This document shows, piece by piece, positions 46,233 through 57,253 of a stretch of 64,000 bases of DNA. Made by a program: the position numbers and the translations under genes. Origin of the DNA: Eupeodes corollae (Eukaryota; Arthropoda; Insecta; Diptera; Syrphidae); the NCBI RefSeq assembly GCF_945859685.1, contig NC_079147.1, positions 263,242,572 to 263,306,571 of the forward strand, read 5' to 3'. A model generated the notes under the pieces. The model saw only the letters and a list, made by a program, of their open reading frames with translations, was not told where the DNA came from and searched no databases. The number at the start of each line of letters is the position of its first letter. The stretch's first letter is position 1.

Positions 46233-47954
46233 AAAAATAATTTTATTGAAACCTCAAACACACCTTGTTTTATTCCATTTCACAATCTTCCCGACCTAAT
46301 TTTGACTTCAAGTGTGTTGGCTTCACTAAAGTATAACCAAAAGCAGTCAAACTCAAAAATAAGAAATGAATGTATCATATTGGCCTTAACTGTATGCACC
46401 TATAAAATGGTTATTAAATACATCTCATACCTGTAAATTTTGCAGGTCTTTAATATCCACGTTATCAATGCAATAATTAAATACCTCGCATTTATTTATA
46501 TTAATATAATATGTACCATCAGTACCTACATCAAATGCGGGCTTTAATAAATATTTAAGGTTGGTACATAAGTAGAAAGCCACCCATTTGGCCTATCATC
46601 TCTCTCTACAATCATCATCAGTTAATAATTATGTTCTCTCTTTCATCATAAATATAAAAGAATAAAATATATGTTTTGCATAGTACATAAATAATACAAT
46701 ACTGATCTCCATTTTGCAATTTATAGGTACATATAAATATACATCACAATTGTATATCAATTGAAGCGAAAAGAAAGGAAAATAATAATTGAAATATGAT
46801 TAATTATGTATTACCCAGAACTTATGTACAATGTTGGAACATTTGTTTACTTTTCAATATTTAATTAAAATACGAATGGATTTTCATTAATGGTAGAGTT
46901 TTCTTTTTTTATTTTTGTTAATATTGTATTGTGCCTATTGATATAAGCATTATTTAAATAATGACTATATAATGCAAAGACATGTGTATATACCCATCGA
47001 TATAATTGCAAAACATTGATGAACAGTTGTTTTTTTTTTTTAAATAATTCTAAGAAGTTTTAATAACAATCAATTAAGTCTATTTTTTAAATGGAGAAAA
47101 ATATGTGTATTTTTGTTGAATTTATCTAGAAAACTTTAATGAATGTACGAGTAAAGTAAAACAATTAATGTCAACATGAATTTTACTGCGGGTTCAACTT
47201 TTCATGCACAGTTATTTAAGGCACTTATTTATGTTATGAACATCAAAAAAGGATTTTGTTGATCTATTAAAAAATTTAAACAGAAATCAAACAATTCTTA
47301 GAACGTCAAAAAATAGACATTTAATAAATTAAAGGGACTAACAGCATGAAGTTATCATCCGGCAACAGCCTTCCTTTATTAAACTCTAAGAAGAGTCTTT
47401 AATAAGCTAAAATGCCTTTTTGAGTTTACTTCATTTACTTCAAAAGCCTTAAGTAATGGTCTTGTTTGCGCACAAAAAAGCAGTAGTTCGCACTTCATTT
47501 GTAATCTGTCCTTTTTTCCAAATAATTTGCGATATTCTTTAAATATTTGCAAAACAATTCATCAATTGACATTACCAAACATAATTTTTTTCTTAACAAA
47601 AAAGGCATGAAAAACTATACTTTTCTCAACCCTCTGAATTTTAATTTTAGTTGATTTTTCAGTCAAGTATTTAATCTAAAGTAAAACTGAAATAACTTAA
47701 AGTAGATTGGGTTTGAAAAATTGTTTTTCAAGCTTATTTTTCGATTTTGGAAAACAACTTTCTTTCATGAAAAGGAAGAAATTCAAATTCGAATAAATCC
47801 TATGGCTCTTATGACAAATAATAATTATGTGGGAAATAATGTAATTCCTATGTTTAAGCTTAAAGGCATACAAATATTTCTTGATTTAGTGTTGAATACA
47901 ATTTAAGGCCAAATCTGAACGGCTAATTTGAGAGAGCACTTTTTCATGACAAGA
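46233..47954. other. AT-rich sequence, nothing recognised
   Basis: Very AT-rich DNA on both strands. The short frame at 47721-47906 has no motif. Confidence 0.45.
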
Positions 47955-48252
47955 ATTACTCTTTTTCTATTATTTTTTTTTTGTAAAAAAACTGTCCATT
48001 TGAGTTTTCTCAAAATTTAAGAGAATGTTTAAAACAACATTTCTTATAACCTTAAGTTTTGAAAGATATTCGAGTCAACATTTAAATTTTACCAACTTTG
48101 AGTAATTTTTTTTGTAGGTTTTCATTTTTTCTATAAAAAAAAAACTAAAAAATTTGATTTACCTCAAAATCTAACCCAATGTAAAGAACGTTCTCATAAT
48201 ATGAAATAAATTGGAAGCCATAATCTCAAATTTTTGAAAAGATATTTGAGTC
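47955..48252 (+). repeat. array-repeat fragment (R5), cut by RTE copy G
   Basis: Nearly two units of the 173-bp family (anchors at 48060 and 48237, 177 bp apart). The last unit breaks off inside GATATTTGAGTCG at 48252, where the RTE begins. Confidence 0.75.
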
Positions 48253-49917
48253 GGGTGCCTGGAGAATGGGTTCTATACCCAGTGGAAAGTTGTTGAGGGC
48301 AGCAAACAAAAGAGGCAGAGGAGTGTTTCCATTAAGGCACCTCTCCTTATCCAGACGGCAGCGGACGAATTCTCGAGATGAAATCAACGGTGGCGTCTAC
48401 AGTTCCAGTAAGTTTGAACTACTTAGCACCTTATAGCGCTTCTACGACTTATTTGGAGCCCAGACTTATATGGAGTGGTTTATCCGGCTCCCCGTCCTTG
48501 AGATTTGTGCAGTCGGGTGACTTCCTGACCACGTAAAAAATACCTTATTTGCGAAGCACCAACAAAACGAATCAAACGAAATAAGGACAATATCTTTGGA
48601 TCTGTACGTGGAATGTTAGGTCCCTTAACAGACCACGTGCAGCCGAACAATTAGCGGAAGCTCAAAACTGCTACAAGGCAGATATAACCACCATCAAAGA
48701 AGTGCGATGTGATGGACCGAGCAAACGCAGACTACGATGTATACTACGGCGACTGCTTGGACAAGACATATGAGCAGTGCCCTGGCTATGACATTAAAAT
48801 TGTCTTAGGAGATTTTAATGCCAAGCTACGAAGAGAAGACATCTTTGGTGGCATAATTGGGAGATACAGCCTGCACGACACCACCTCCGAGAACGGATTC
48901 AGGCTGGTCGATTTCGCTGCGGGCGAGACTTCTGGTAGTTAGTACGCAGTTCACACATCTCAATATCCACAAAGGGACATTTAAATCTCCTGATCAATTA
49001 ACTGTCAAGCAGATTGACCACATTGCGATCGACGCACTATCAACATTGCATTTGATGTCAAAAAAGTTTTTCCACAGGGCGATGCACTGTCATGCGACTT
49101 CTTCAATATCGTTCTGGAATGAATTGTGCAAAACTCAACCGTCAACACTTCCAAAGGTCCATCCAATTACTCGGATACGCAGATGATATTGACATAATTG
49201 GAAGATCAAAGCGTAATATCAGTGAAGCGCTTTTGAGCTTTGCGATGGAAGCGAAGAAGATGTGTTTGGTGGTCAATGAGGGCAAGGCCAAGTATATGCT
49301 GTCATCAAAACAGGACATTGAACAACGACGGCTTCGACCAAACGTCACCATGGACAGCCATAACTTCGAGGTAGTTAAGGACTTTGTCTACCCAGGTTCC
49401 GCTTTAAACACAGACAACGACACGAAGTAAAGCCCTCTCTCGAGCATCTAAAATCACCATCTATAAGACACTCATCATCCCGGTTCTCATTTATGGCGTT
49501 GAGGCCTGGACCCTGTCAAAGAAAGATGAGAGCGTTTTAGGATGCTTCAAGAGAAAAATTTTTCAGGTGATTTTTGGTCCCGTACGCATAGATGGAGAAT
49601 GGAGGAGAAGATATAACGACGAACTGTTCGGGCCTTACAGCGACACTGACTTAGTTAGCAGAAATAAAGTCCAACGGCTTAGATGGCTAGGTCATGTAGA
49701 GCGAATGGACATCAACGCTCCAGCCCGAAAGGTCTTCCAATCCAATCCCGAGGGACGGCTCAGGTGGCGCACCCAGGTGGGGTGAAGACCTCAACCAACT
49801 TGGAGTGAGAAACTGGAGAAAGTTAGGTAAGAACCGAGCTGGCTCGAGACTCATGTTGTTTGAGGCCCAGGTCCGCCCCGGACTGTAGCGCCACCTTAAG
49901 TAAGTAAGTAAGTAAGT
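48253..49917 (+). pseudogene. RTE element (copy G) with 5' UTR-like part and intact tail
   Basis: The only copy with both ends. A GC-richer leader (48253-48590) precedes the endonuclease (TWNVRSL-type start near 48605, VYYGD, GYDIKIVLGDFNAKLRREDI, FGGIIGRYSL, QIDHIAID). A deletion then joins it to RT motif B (DALSCDF-like, 49082). The YADD block LLGYADDIDIIGRSKRNISE is intact near 49180, followed by KAKYMLSSKQDIEQRRLRPN, the thumb, YKTLIIPVLIYGVEAW, RWLGHVERMDINAPARKVF and the C-terminus. The 3' end is GGACTGTAGCGCCACCTTAA plus four AAGT units to 49917. Fingers and motif A are missing and frames are broken, so it is inactive. Confidence 0.87.
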
Positions 49918-50155
49918 TAATTTGGTAAAAATTGATGTTCGGTTCGTGAAATCTCTCATATTAATTTCGTTTATCCAATTTGTAAAAATTAAAGAAATGC
50001 TACTAAAATTGGTAAAACTTAGTTTTCGGTTAAAAATCTTTTTTACAAAACTAGATTTTCAGACTAAACTGTTTCTTTATAAGAAAAATATTGTAAGTAA
50101 TTTTAAAAATTTTATAAGAATAATTCATTACTCAAGAGGAAAACCTACAACTTTT
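49918..50155 (-). repeat. array-repeat fragment in opposite orientation (R6)
   Basis: Starting at the last AAGT of RTE copy G, AATTTGGTAAAAATTGATGT and TGCTACTAAAATTGGTAAAA match the 5' units of array R2 (19913-20070) in minus orientation. Array R5 on the other side of the RTE is in plus orientation. Confidence 0.65.
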
Positions 50156-50559
50156 TAAGCAAGACAAATAGACGGACGGAATTTTTATATTTTTATTTTG
50201 GTTATTCATATTCATATTTTAAGATTGAATCTTTTCGGTGCTCTCATGCTTCCTATTCTCTCCAATCTCGGAAACATGATAATTTAAAGAAGCTTTTTCT
50301 TGTAATTTTTTGCTTTGATTTGTTTTCATTGTTATAACGTGTTATAATTTATACACAAGTCTTATTTCTTCCAAAACTGAACAAGAGATATACTAAATCT
50401 CTGTAAACTATGCAATAAAGTTCTAAAGACGATGTAAATTATTATTGCTTTAATAAGATACAAGACAAAAATTGATGAACTGTTGCAAAATAATAAATTG
50501 TAAAGCAAGCTATCTGCCATTGCTTGAATTGGAAAACATTATAAGAGATGCAGCAGGCG
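50156..50559. other. AT-rich sequence, nothing recognised
   Basis: Short AT-rich spacer without repeats or motifs that I can place. Confidence 0.45.
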
Positions 50560-52305
50560 TAATAAAGAAAACTGCTTGATTTCTTTAGAAAGTACAACAT
50601 TGATTCAATTCGAATTGATTACATCTACCTTTCAAAACAGTTTCAAAAGTTTTGCAGAGAAACAAAGAAAACCTATGAAGAAGACCTGGCAAGAAAGTTA
50701 AGCCATTCAAAGACACCACGGAGTTTTAGAAGCTAACACAAAAAAATAAACGGAAATGAAGGAAAAAGTAAGAATGCCAGCATTTCTCTGGGGGACTTAC
50801 ATTTTTTAGGATTGCTAAATATCTCTTCGGGACAACTAGTATGGAGTTATGCGACACCACATACCGAAGATGATATTCTTGATGAGCAGATAACGGTTTT
50901 GGAAGTAAAAAGGGTACAAGAGTCGCTTAAAGATGGCAACGCAGCTGGCACAGACAGGATTCCCGCAAATTTCTTCAAATATACTTCCACCGAATTAAAG
51001 CAAAAATTGGCGCAAGCACTCAATATCATCTTTAGTTTTGCTATACATCCCGATTGCTTTGATGAGGCTATTATATGGCCAATACTTTAAAAAGGTGACC
51101 CAAACGACAAGTTTGAAGATTTACACTTCAATACTAAATAGGAGACTTATTAATTGGGCAAATTTAAACAACAAACTGAGCAAGTATCAGTCAGGGTTTC
51201 GGAAAGCCGATAACATTTTTATACTTGGATGTATAATACGAAGCAAACTCAATAGTAATTCCAAACTTTATACCTTTTTCGTTGACTTGAAAGCTGCATT
51301 TGATACAGTCGACAGAAAAACGCTGTTCTATAATCTTTATTACTTAGGTGTATCATCCAAGTTTGTTAAAGCACTGGAAAAACCTCACAATCAAACGGCT
51401 GATAAATGTGACAAATCAAAAGAGATCACAATAAATTGAGGACTACGTCGAGGATGCAATGTCAGCCCATTGTTATTTGCGTTATTTCTTGATGACTTGG
51501 TTGATTGGCTTCCTTGTGAAGTGGAGTTTGAAAGCTTAAAAATAAAAGTAATTATGTTTGCTGATGACATTGCCATTTTGACAGAGTCTCTATCTTCACT
51601 GCAGCAAATTGGGACTGGAAGTAAATACTGTGAAATCTAAGATAAGGTTATTCCAAAATGGATCAGGTCGAGCCGCAAGAGATGAAAACTGAAGTTATGA
51701 TGGAGTAGGATTGGAAGTAGTCAAGGATTATGTTTATCTGAGAATGACTCTCACGTTTAATTTGAATATGGACAAACACCTCAAAGTCAAGGCTGATGCT
51801 GCTAGAACTGCTAGTTGGTCGAACCGGAAGAATGTTTTCAATTATAACAACATATCAACAAATGCCAAACATGAAGTCTTTAACTCAACTGCAAAATCAG
51901 TTCTGTTTTGTGGAGCACAGATCTGGGGTGTTCGAAAATACGAAATTGTTTAAAATTTGCTTCTATTCTTCCTTAGAAAAGTATTTCTCCTCCCTCTAAG
52001 TACGTTTGAGTACATGAGCTCGTATCTTTCGGAAACACGGTTTTCGACACTCTTTGTATCAACATTGAAGTTGAGCGCAGGCTATTTGATCCAGGTGATT
52101 AATATGGACCGAAACCGATTGCCATGCGTCGAGAAACTGGATTCTACAAGGATTGTATTGATTTTGCTGCAAATTGTGGTATTATTCTAGAATTGAATAG
52201 ATAAAACGTCACTTGTAAAACGTCACTTGAATGAAACAGCTGAACCCATCGACTGCATCGAAAACTTGGACAGGGATGCCAACTCTAGCTTGCCTACATA
52301 AATAA
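50560..52305 (+). pseudogene. non-LTR retrotransposon relic, linker plus RT (family M)
   Basis: Linker (FRKYNIDSIRIDYIYLSKQF, YEEDLARKLSHSK) is followed by EVKRVQESLKDGNAAGTDRI, fingers, LSKYQSGFRKADNIFIL, motif A FFVDLKAAFDTVDRKTLFYN (Asp near 51285), a stop then GLRRGCNVSPLLFALFLDD (motif B), and VIMFADDIAILTESL with intact FADD near 51555. The thumb follows (VVKDYVYLRMTLTFNLNMDK, LFCGAQIWGVRKYE), with post-RT sequence (RKVFLLPLSTFEYM, LSAGYLIQVINMDRNRLP) trailing out near 52305. It is broken by stops and frameshifts but all RT motifs remain visible. Relatives lie at 13565 and 55605. Confidence 0.8.
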
Positions 52306-52614
52306 TTATTTTTATTATTAATTCATTTTTCAAATAACTACTTTTGTCTTCAATTTATACCTTATATGCCAATTATTAATTTCATCTTCTTTTCTTTTTC
52401 TCTATAAATTATACTAGAAATAATAGTTTTTTTATCTCATTCTTCTTTTATTAAACTTCATTTTTAGAATCAAATTCAATTTAAATTATTATTGCTTTTA
52501 TTTTTTATTTTTAATTTTTAATTTTTTTTCATTCTTTATTTTTCTTTCATATTTCCATTCTGTGCTCACTATTCTTCTTTTAATTTTTTCCTTTTTTTTC
52601 TCTCAATTCGTACT

Positions 52615-55410
52615 ATGGGTGATTTTAGCTTACGCACCATGGTTAACGTGTTGGGTTGTCAAGAAGCTGGCCTACGGGTGTGTCACATAAACGCACAGAG
52701 TTTGCTGGCTAAGATGGATGAATTTCGTTATGTATTTGAGGAATCTAAGGTTGATGTTATTTGCGTATCTGAAACCTGGCTTACCGATGAGCAAAATGAT
52801 CAGTTGTGTTCGCTTGGGGGTTATAGGATTTTTCGTTTGAATAGGGTGCGCTGCAGAGGTGGGGGTGTCGCTATTTATGTAAAAGCAGGATTTAAATGCA
52901 GACTTAAGAACTCTTCTCCTGACGATAGCCAAGTGGAATTCGTTTTTGTTGAGTTGTCAAATTTAAATGAGAAGCTTTTGATTGGTGCTGTGTATAGACC
53001 AAACAGAAACATCTGTATTTCTCCACTTATATCTATCATTGAACAAATTTCAGCTTCTTATCCAAATATTTTATTATGTGGGGATTTCAACTGTAACCTC
53101 TTACAGGAAAATAACTTTGTGTATGAATTCCTCTCTCTTAATCTCCACTCCGTTAACACTACCACCCCTACCCACTTTTCCAATTCGGATCCCTCGTTAT
53201 TGGATATTTTTTTCGTCACTGACAGAACTAAGGTCATTCTTTATGATCAGCTATCGGCACCAGCTTTTTCGAGGCATGACTTAATCTATATGACCTTCGA
53301 CTTTCAAATGGAGAATCAAACTAATGTCTTCGTATACAGAGACTTCAAAAATATTGACTATACCTCGCTTCACTCAGATGTGCACAATATTTACTGGGAT
53401 TTAGTTTTTTCAAAGCCCTCACCTAGCGATAAAGTAGAATTTCTTAACTCCAATGTATCTAGGCTCTTTGAAATATATGTGCCATTAAAAACTAAATGTT
53501 ATATTCCAAAAAACAAACCCTGGTTCACCAATGAGATTCTATCATTAATGCGACAACGCGATATCGCCTATAAACGCTGGAAAACTTTTCGCCTTGACAG
53601 TTTTCATCAACAATTTTGTGCTCTTCGAAATAGAACTGTATTAGCTATTCGCAATGCAAAGGTTGCCTTATATTCCAGTCGTTTTAATGATACACTAAAT
53701 TGTAAACAAACATGGCAAAATCTTAAGAGGATAGGTGTAACCAAATCTCGCAGTGGCTCTACTGTAGATATTAACGTCAATGATCTGAATCAAAATTTCG
53801 TATCTTCGAGTAATTTTGTTACCAATAATATAACTCCAGGTCCCGTTGTATCCAATGTTTTCAATAGTATTACCCCAACTTATAATTCATTTTCCCTTTC
53901 CATTATATCTCCTGAGGATGTGGTTGAAGGTGTCCTGTCTATTAAATCAAACGCTATTGGGTTGGATGAAATGCATCCATCGTTCTTGAAACTTCTTTTG
54001 CCAGTTCTTTTGCCGTATATTACCCACTTATTCAATTCAATCATATCAACAAATGAATTTCCTACGCAATGGAAAAAGGCGAAAATAATACCTGTTCCAA
54101 AAACCTCAAGAGGAGACGAGTTTAGACCAATCGCAATACTACCTTTTCTCTCGAAGGTGTTCGAAAGAATTATTCAAAAACAAATTAGTACGTTTCTTGA
54201 TCACGAAAATATATTAACATCAAAACAATCCGGATTCCGTAAGAAAAATAGCTGCATCACTGCCTTAATAAGTGTTTCAGAGGACATAAGAAAATCTATC
54301 GATAAGGATTATGTTACTTTTTTGATACTTTTAGACTTTTCGAAAGCATTCGACATGGTGAATCATTCAACACTTTGCCAAAAGCTCTCCCTATTTTATA
54401 ACTTCTCTTCTGATGCAATTGAGTTGATTTTTTCTTATTTAACTGGAAGAACACAAGCTGTTGAATTTAAAAAAGTCCTCTCGAATTTTCTATTAAACAA
54501 AAGCGGTGTCCCCCAAGGGTCCATACTTGGACCTCTGTTGTTCTCCCTCTACATTAATGAGCTTCCATTAACTATTAAGCATTGCTCCATTCGGCTATAC
54601 GCTGATGATGCTCAGTTATATCTTAGTTGTCCGTTGGGATTAATTGAGCACTTTGCTACCTGTATAAATGAAGATTTGTTAGAAATTCAACGTTGGTCAC
54701 ACCAAAATAGCTTAGTGCTCAATCCTAAAAAATCTAAATGCTTAGTGTTGTCAAGGAATAATAAAGACGTATCTTACTTCCCATTAATTTTGTTAAATGG
54801 CTCACCTATCAAATATGTGGATTCAGCGAAAAATTTAGGAGTTGTATTCAACCAAACGCTGACTTGGAAAAACCACGTTTCATATATTCTTGGTAAAACA
54901 TACGGTGTCCTCCGCACCCTTTGGTCTACACAGTATTACACTCCTTTAAAAATCCGTGCATTACTTGTAAAAACACTTATAATACCCTTGGTCACTTACG
55001 GTTGTGAAATATTCTGCAAACTTGACTATGAAAGTAAACGAAAGCTCACTGTTGCTTTCAATAGTGCAATACGATATGTTCACGGACTACGACGATTTGA
55101 CAGAATTTCACAACACGCACACAACTTTCTTGGGATGTCATTTGAAAATCTGCTCAATTTTCGGGCCTTAATTTTGTTATCGGATATTCTTCTAACACAA
55201 CAACCTGCCGATCTCTTCAGAGAAATAACTTTTTTCAGTTCAACTAGATCAAGCCTCTTAGTGAACCCTCGTTTCAGTTGTCTTACTTCTGAACGCCAGT
55301 TTTTTGTCAACGCAACACGTCTTTGGAATACACTACCACGGGAAATTAGAAGAATAGATAGTACAGTACTATTTAAACAAAAACTTAAACTTCATTTTAA
55401 GAATATATAG
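52615..55410 (+). CDS. endonuclease/reverse transcriptase, 931 aa, intact
   Basis: The only full-length lesion-free TE protein in the window. The APE endonuclease (about residues 20-230) has INAQS (Asn26), SETWL (Glu53), YRPN (127-130), GDFN (Asp157, Asn159), LLDIFF (Asp197) and SRHD (His221). The RT (about 430-715) has QSGFRKKNSC, motif A LLDFSKAFD (Asp574), motif B GVPQGSILGPLLF (631-643) and RLYADD (Asp664, Asp665). Thumb YVDSAKNLGVVF and the C-terminal LWNTLPREIR block are typical of CR1/L2-type LINEs. No RNase H follows. The start at 52615 is the first ATG after a T-rich leader; Met9 is an alternative. All catalytic residues that I can place are present, so it may encode an active enzyme or be a recent insertion. 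Confidence 0.93.
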   Translation: MGDFSLRTMVNVLGCQEAGLRVCHINAQSLLAKMDEFRYVFEESKVDVICVSETWLTDEQNDQLCSLGGYRIFRLNRVRCRGGGVAIYVKAGFKCRLKNSSPDDSQVEFVFVELSNLNEKLLIGAVYRPNRNICISPLISIIEQISASYPNILLCGDFNCNLLQENNFVYEFLSLNLHSVNTTTPTHFSNSDPSLLDIFFVTDRTKVILYDQLSAPAFSRHDLIYMTFDFQMENQTNVFVYRDFKNIDYTSLHSDVHNIYWDLVFSKPSPSDKVEFLNSNVSRLFEIYVPLKTKCYIPKNKPWFTNEILSLMRQRDIAYKRWKTFRLDSFHQQFCALRNRTVLAIRNAKVALYSSRFNDTLNCKQTWQNLKRIGVTKSRSGSTVDINVNDLNQNFVSSSNFVTNNITPGPVVSNVFNSITPTYNSFSLSIISPEDVVEGVLSIKSNAIGLDEMHPSFLKLLLPVLLPYITHLFNSIISTNEFPTQWKKAKIIPVPKTSRGDEFRPIAILPFLSKVFERIIQKQISTFLDHENILTSKQSGFRKKNSCITALISVSEDIRKSIDKDYVTFLILLDFSKAFDMVNHSTLCQKLSLFYNFSSDAIELIFSYLTGRTQAVEFKKVLSNFLLNKSGVPQGSILGPLLFSLYINELPLTIKHCSIRLYADDAQLYLSCPLGLIEHFATCINEDLLEIQRWSHQNSLVLNPKKSKCLVLSRNNKDVSYFPLILLNGSPIKYVDSAKNLGVVFNQTLTWKNHVSYILGKTYGVLRTLWSTQYYTPLKIRALLVKTLIIPLVTYGCEIFCKLDYESKRKLTVAFNSAIRYVHGLRRFDRISQHAHNFLGMSFENLLNFRALILLSDILLTQQPADLFREITFFSSTRSSLLVNPRFSCLTSERQFFVNATRLWNTLPREIRRIDSTVLFKQKLKLHFKNI

Positions 55411-55550
55411 AAAATAGTTAATATTAAATATTTGGTATCTTTCAAAATAATTTGTAAACTTCCCATTTTGTAAACATTTTTGTAGCTTTGGTATGATTTA
55501 TAATGCTTCACTAAAAATAAGATATTATATCTTACTGTGTAAGCAACTCA

Positions 55551-55604
55551 TAAATAAATAAATAAATAAATAAAAAAAATAAATAAATAAAAAAAATAAA
55601 TAAA
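55551..55604. repeat. TAAA-type tandem tail of the CR1-like element
   Basis: Repeated TAAA/AATA units with two A-rich interruptions, ending abruptly at CTGGTC. This is the 3' terminus of the element and not an independent microsatellite. Confidence 0.8.
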
Positions 55605-55805
55605 CTGGTCTCCAGATGATAACTGTACGAGGTTATCCAATCGATCGATGAAAATGAAAGGAACACATGCATAGAAAAGGCGAGAACATCTACAGAAAGG
55701 GACATTTATTCGAAACTTAACTATAATCTAAATGAACATAATTACTTTAGGCTCGATTTTTCAAGAAAAACTATTGGAACTATTTTTAAAGTAAGAGCTG
55801 ATTTA
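55605..55805 (+). pseudogene. second family-M fragment (post-RT region)
   Basis: The plus strand reads LYEVIQSIDENERNTCIEKA, RTSTERDIYSKLNYNLNEHN and YFRLDFSRKTIGTIFKVRAD, matching the post-RT part of family M. It seems to cover the same protein segment as the last 100 bp of the relic ending at 52305 (LNETAEPIDCIENLDRDANS), so it is from another copy and not a simple continuation. It ends at the start of array R7. Confidence 0.6.
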
Positions 55806-56818
55806 TCCTAATGTTGAAAACAATATTTCTTATAAGAAAAAATTTGCAAGAAGCTATTATCTCAAATTTTTTAAAAGATATTTGAGTCAAAAATCATTTT
55901 TTACCAACTTTTGTTATTTTTTGTTTGGTTTTTAATTTTTTGTAAAAAACTGTCAATTCGATTTTTTTCAACATTTTACTGAATATTTAAAACAATATTT
56001 TTTGAAAGATAAAAGTAAATTCAAGCCAATATCTTAAAGTTTTGAAAAGATATTTAAGTCGAAAATCAATTTTTACCAACTTTTATTAATTTTTACTTAG
56101 GTTTTTATTTTTTGTAAAAGAACTGTCAATTCAATTTTTCTCAACATTTTTAAGCAAGTATGAAGCCTAAATTTCAAGTTTTTGAAAGATATTTGACTTT
56201 TTTTTTAGATTTTTATTTTTTATAAAAAAAAACTGCCAATTCGATTTTTCTCAAAATTTTTCAGATGTAAAAAACATTATTCTTCGTTGCACAAAATTAG
56301 TTTTTTGGATGAAATCATATTTAAGTCGTAAAATTTTATAGGTGACAAATTTTGTTTGATTTATAAAAGAACCGTTAAATGGATTTTTTTCAAAAAATAT
56401 GCTTCTTTGATATTACGTTACAATATATTATATAACATTTAATTCAAGTGTCTAGCATTTTTGGTTCGTAAGATATTTAGTGTTAACCAAAATTTTCATC
56501 TTTTTTTAAACTGCTGTGGTAAAAAAAACCACAAACGCAATTTTCTTGAGAGCCCTTTCTGCATCTTTCTGCCTTATTATCTGTATAACAAAATTTATTT
56601 GAAATCGATATCTCTTCTTGTTCGTGACCTATGGACTAGGAAAAAAACGTCGCGAACGTACGGGCGTACGGACGTACGAACGTACGTACACACACACGCA
56701 CAGACATTTTTCTAAAAATCTTTTATTTCGACTCTAGGGACCTTGAATTATCGAGAAATGTCAAAATTTTCAATTTGACAAATCGGACCCATTACAATAA
56801 CATCCTATGGGAAGTTAA
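55806..56818 (+). repeat. array/hairpin repeat element (R7)
   Basis: About three array units (anchors 55873 and 56045, 172 bp apart, then a shortened unit at 56184), then the conserved 3' block from about 56456. The block includes ACTGCTGTGGTAAAAAAAAC, CTTGAGAGCCCTTTCTGCAT, a palindromic ACGTACG-rich run at 56652-56692, CTCTAGGGACCTTGAATTAT and the hairpin at 56799-56816. The Helitron starts 36 bp further on. Confidence 0.75.
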
Positions 56819-56856
56819 AAATTAAAATTTTACAACAGCCGAAAAATATCTGTATC

Positions 56857-57180
56857 TTAATATATAAAAATCCAGTGTCATTTGTATGTTCCCAGTGAAC
56901 TCTTCACCAAGTCAACCGATTTCGGTGAAAGTTGGCATTTTATGTGTAATTTGGTCTAACTTAAGATATAGGATAGTTTATATTTCGATTAATGGTCTCA
57001 ATTGTTTATATGTTGCATTAATATATAATAATCAAGTGTCATTATGTATGTTCCCAGTGAACTCTTCACCAAGACAACCGATTTCGATGAAAGTTGGAAT
57101 TTTATGTGTAATTTGGTCTAACTTAAGATATAGGATAGTTTGTATTTCGAGTAATGGTCTAAATTGTTTCCATATGTGTT
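56857..57180 (+). repeat. tandem duplication of the Helitron 5' end (2 x about 160 bp)
   Basis: Positions 56857-57015 and 57017-57180 are near-identical: both contain TTCCCAGTGAACTCTTCACC, CAACCGATTTCG, TTATGTGTAATTTGGTCTAA and CTTAAGATATAGGATAGTTT. They differ at roughly a dozen sites. A 100-codon frame spans both copies and is a by-product of the repeat. Confidence 0.88.
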
Positions 57181-57253
57181 GCAAATGAAAAATACTTTAT
57201 ATAAAATCTACTTTTCTAATCGTATATGATCATTATGTTTTCTGAAATATATT

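Larger units (their letters stand above)
52306..55604 (+). mobile_element. CR1-like non-LTR retrotransposon with intact ORF
   Basis: The element has a T-rich leader of about 300 bp, a single intact ORF (52615-55410), a 3' UTR of about 140 bp and a tail of TAAA-type tandem units (55551-55604). A short-repeat tail without long poly(A) fits CR1/L2-like LINEs. No ORF1 is seen upstream, so the copy is either 5'-truncated or from a one-ORF lineage. It sits between two family-M relics. The left boundary is set by where family-M coding similarity ends and is approximate; no target-site duplication was identified. Confidence 0.8.
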
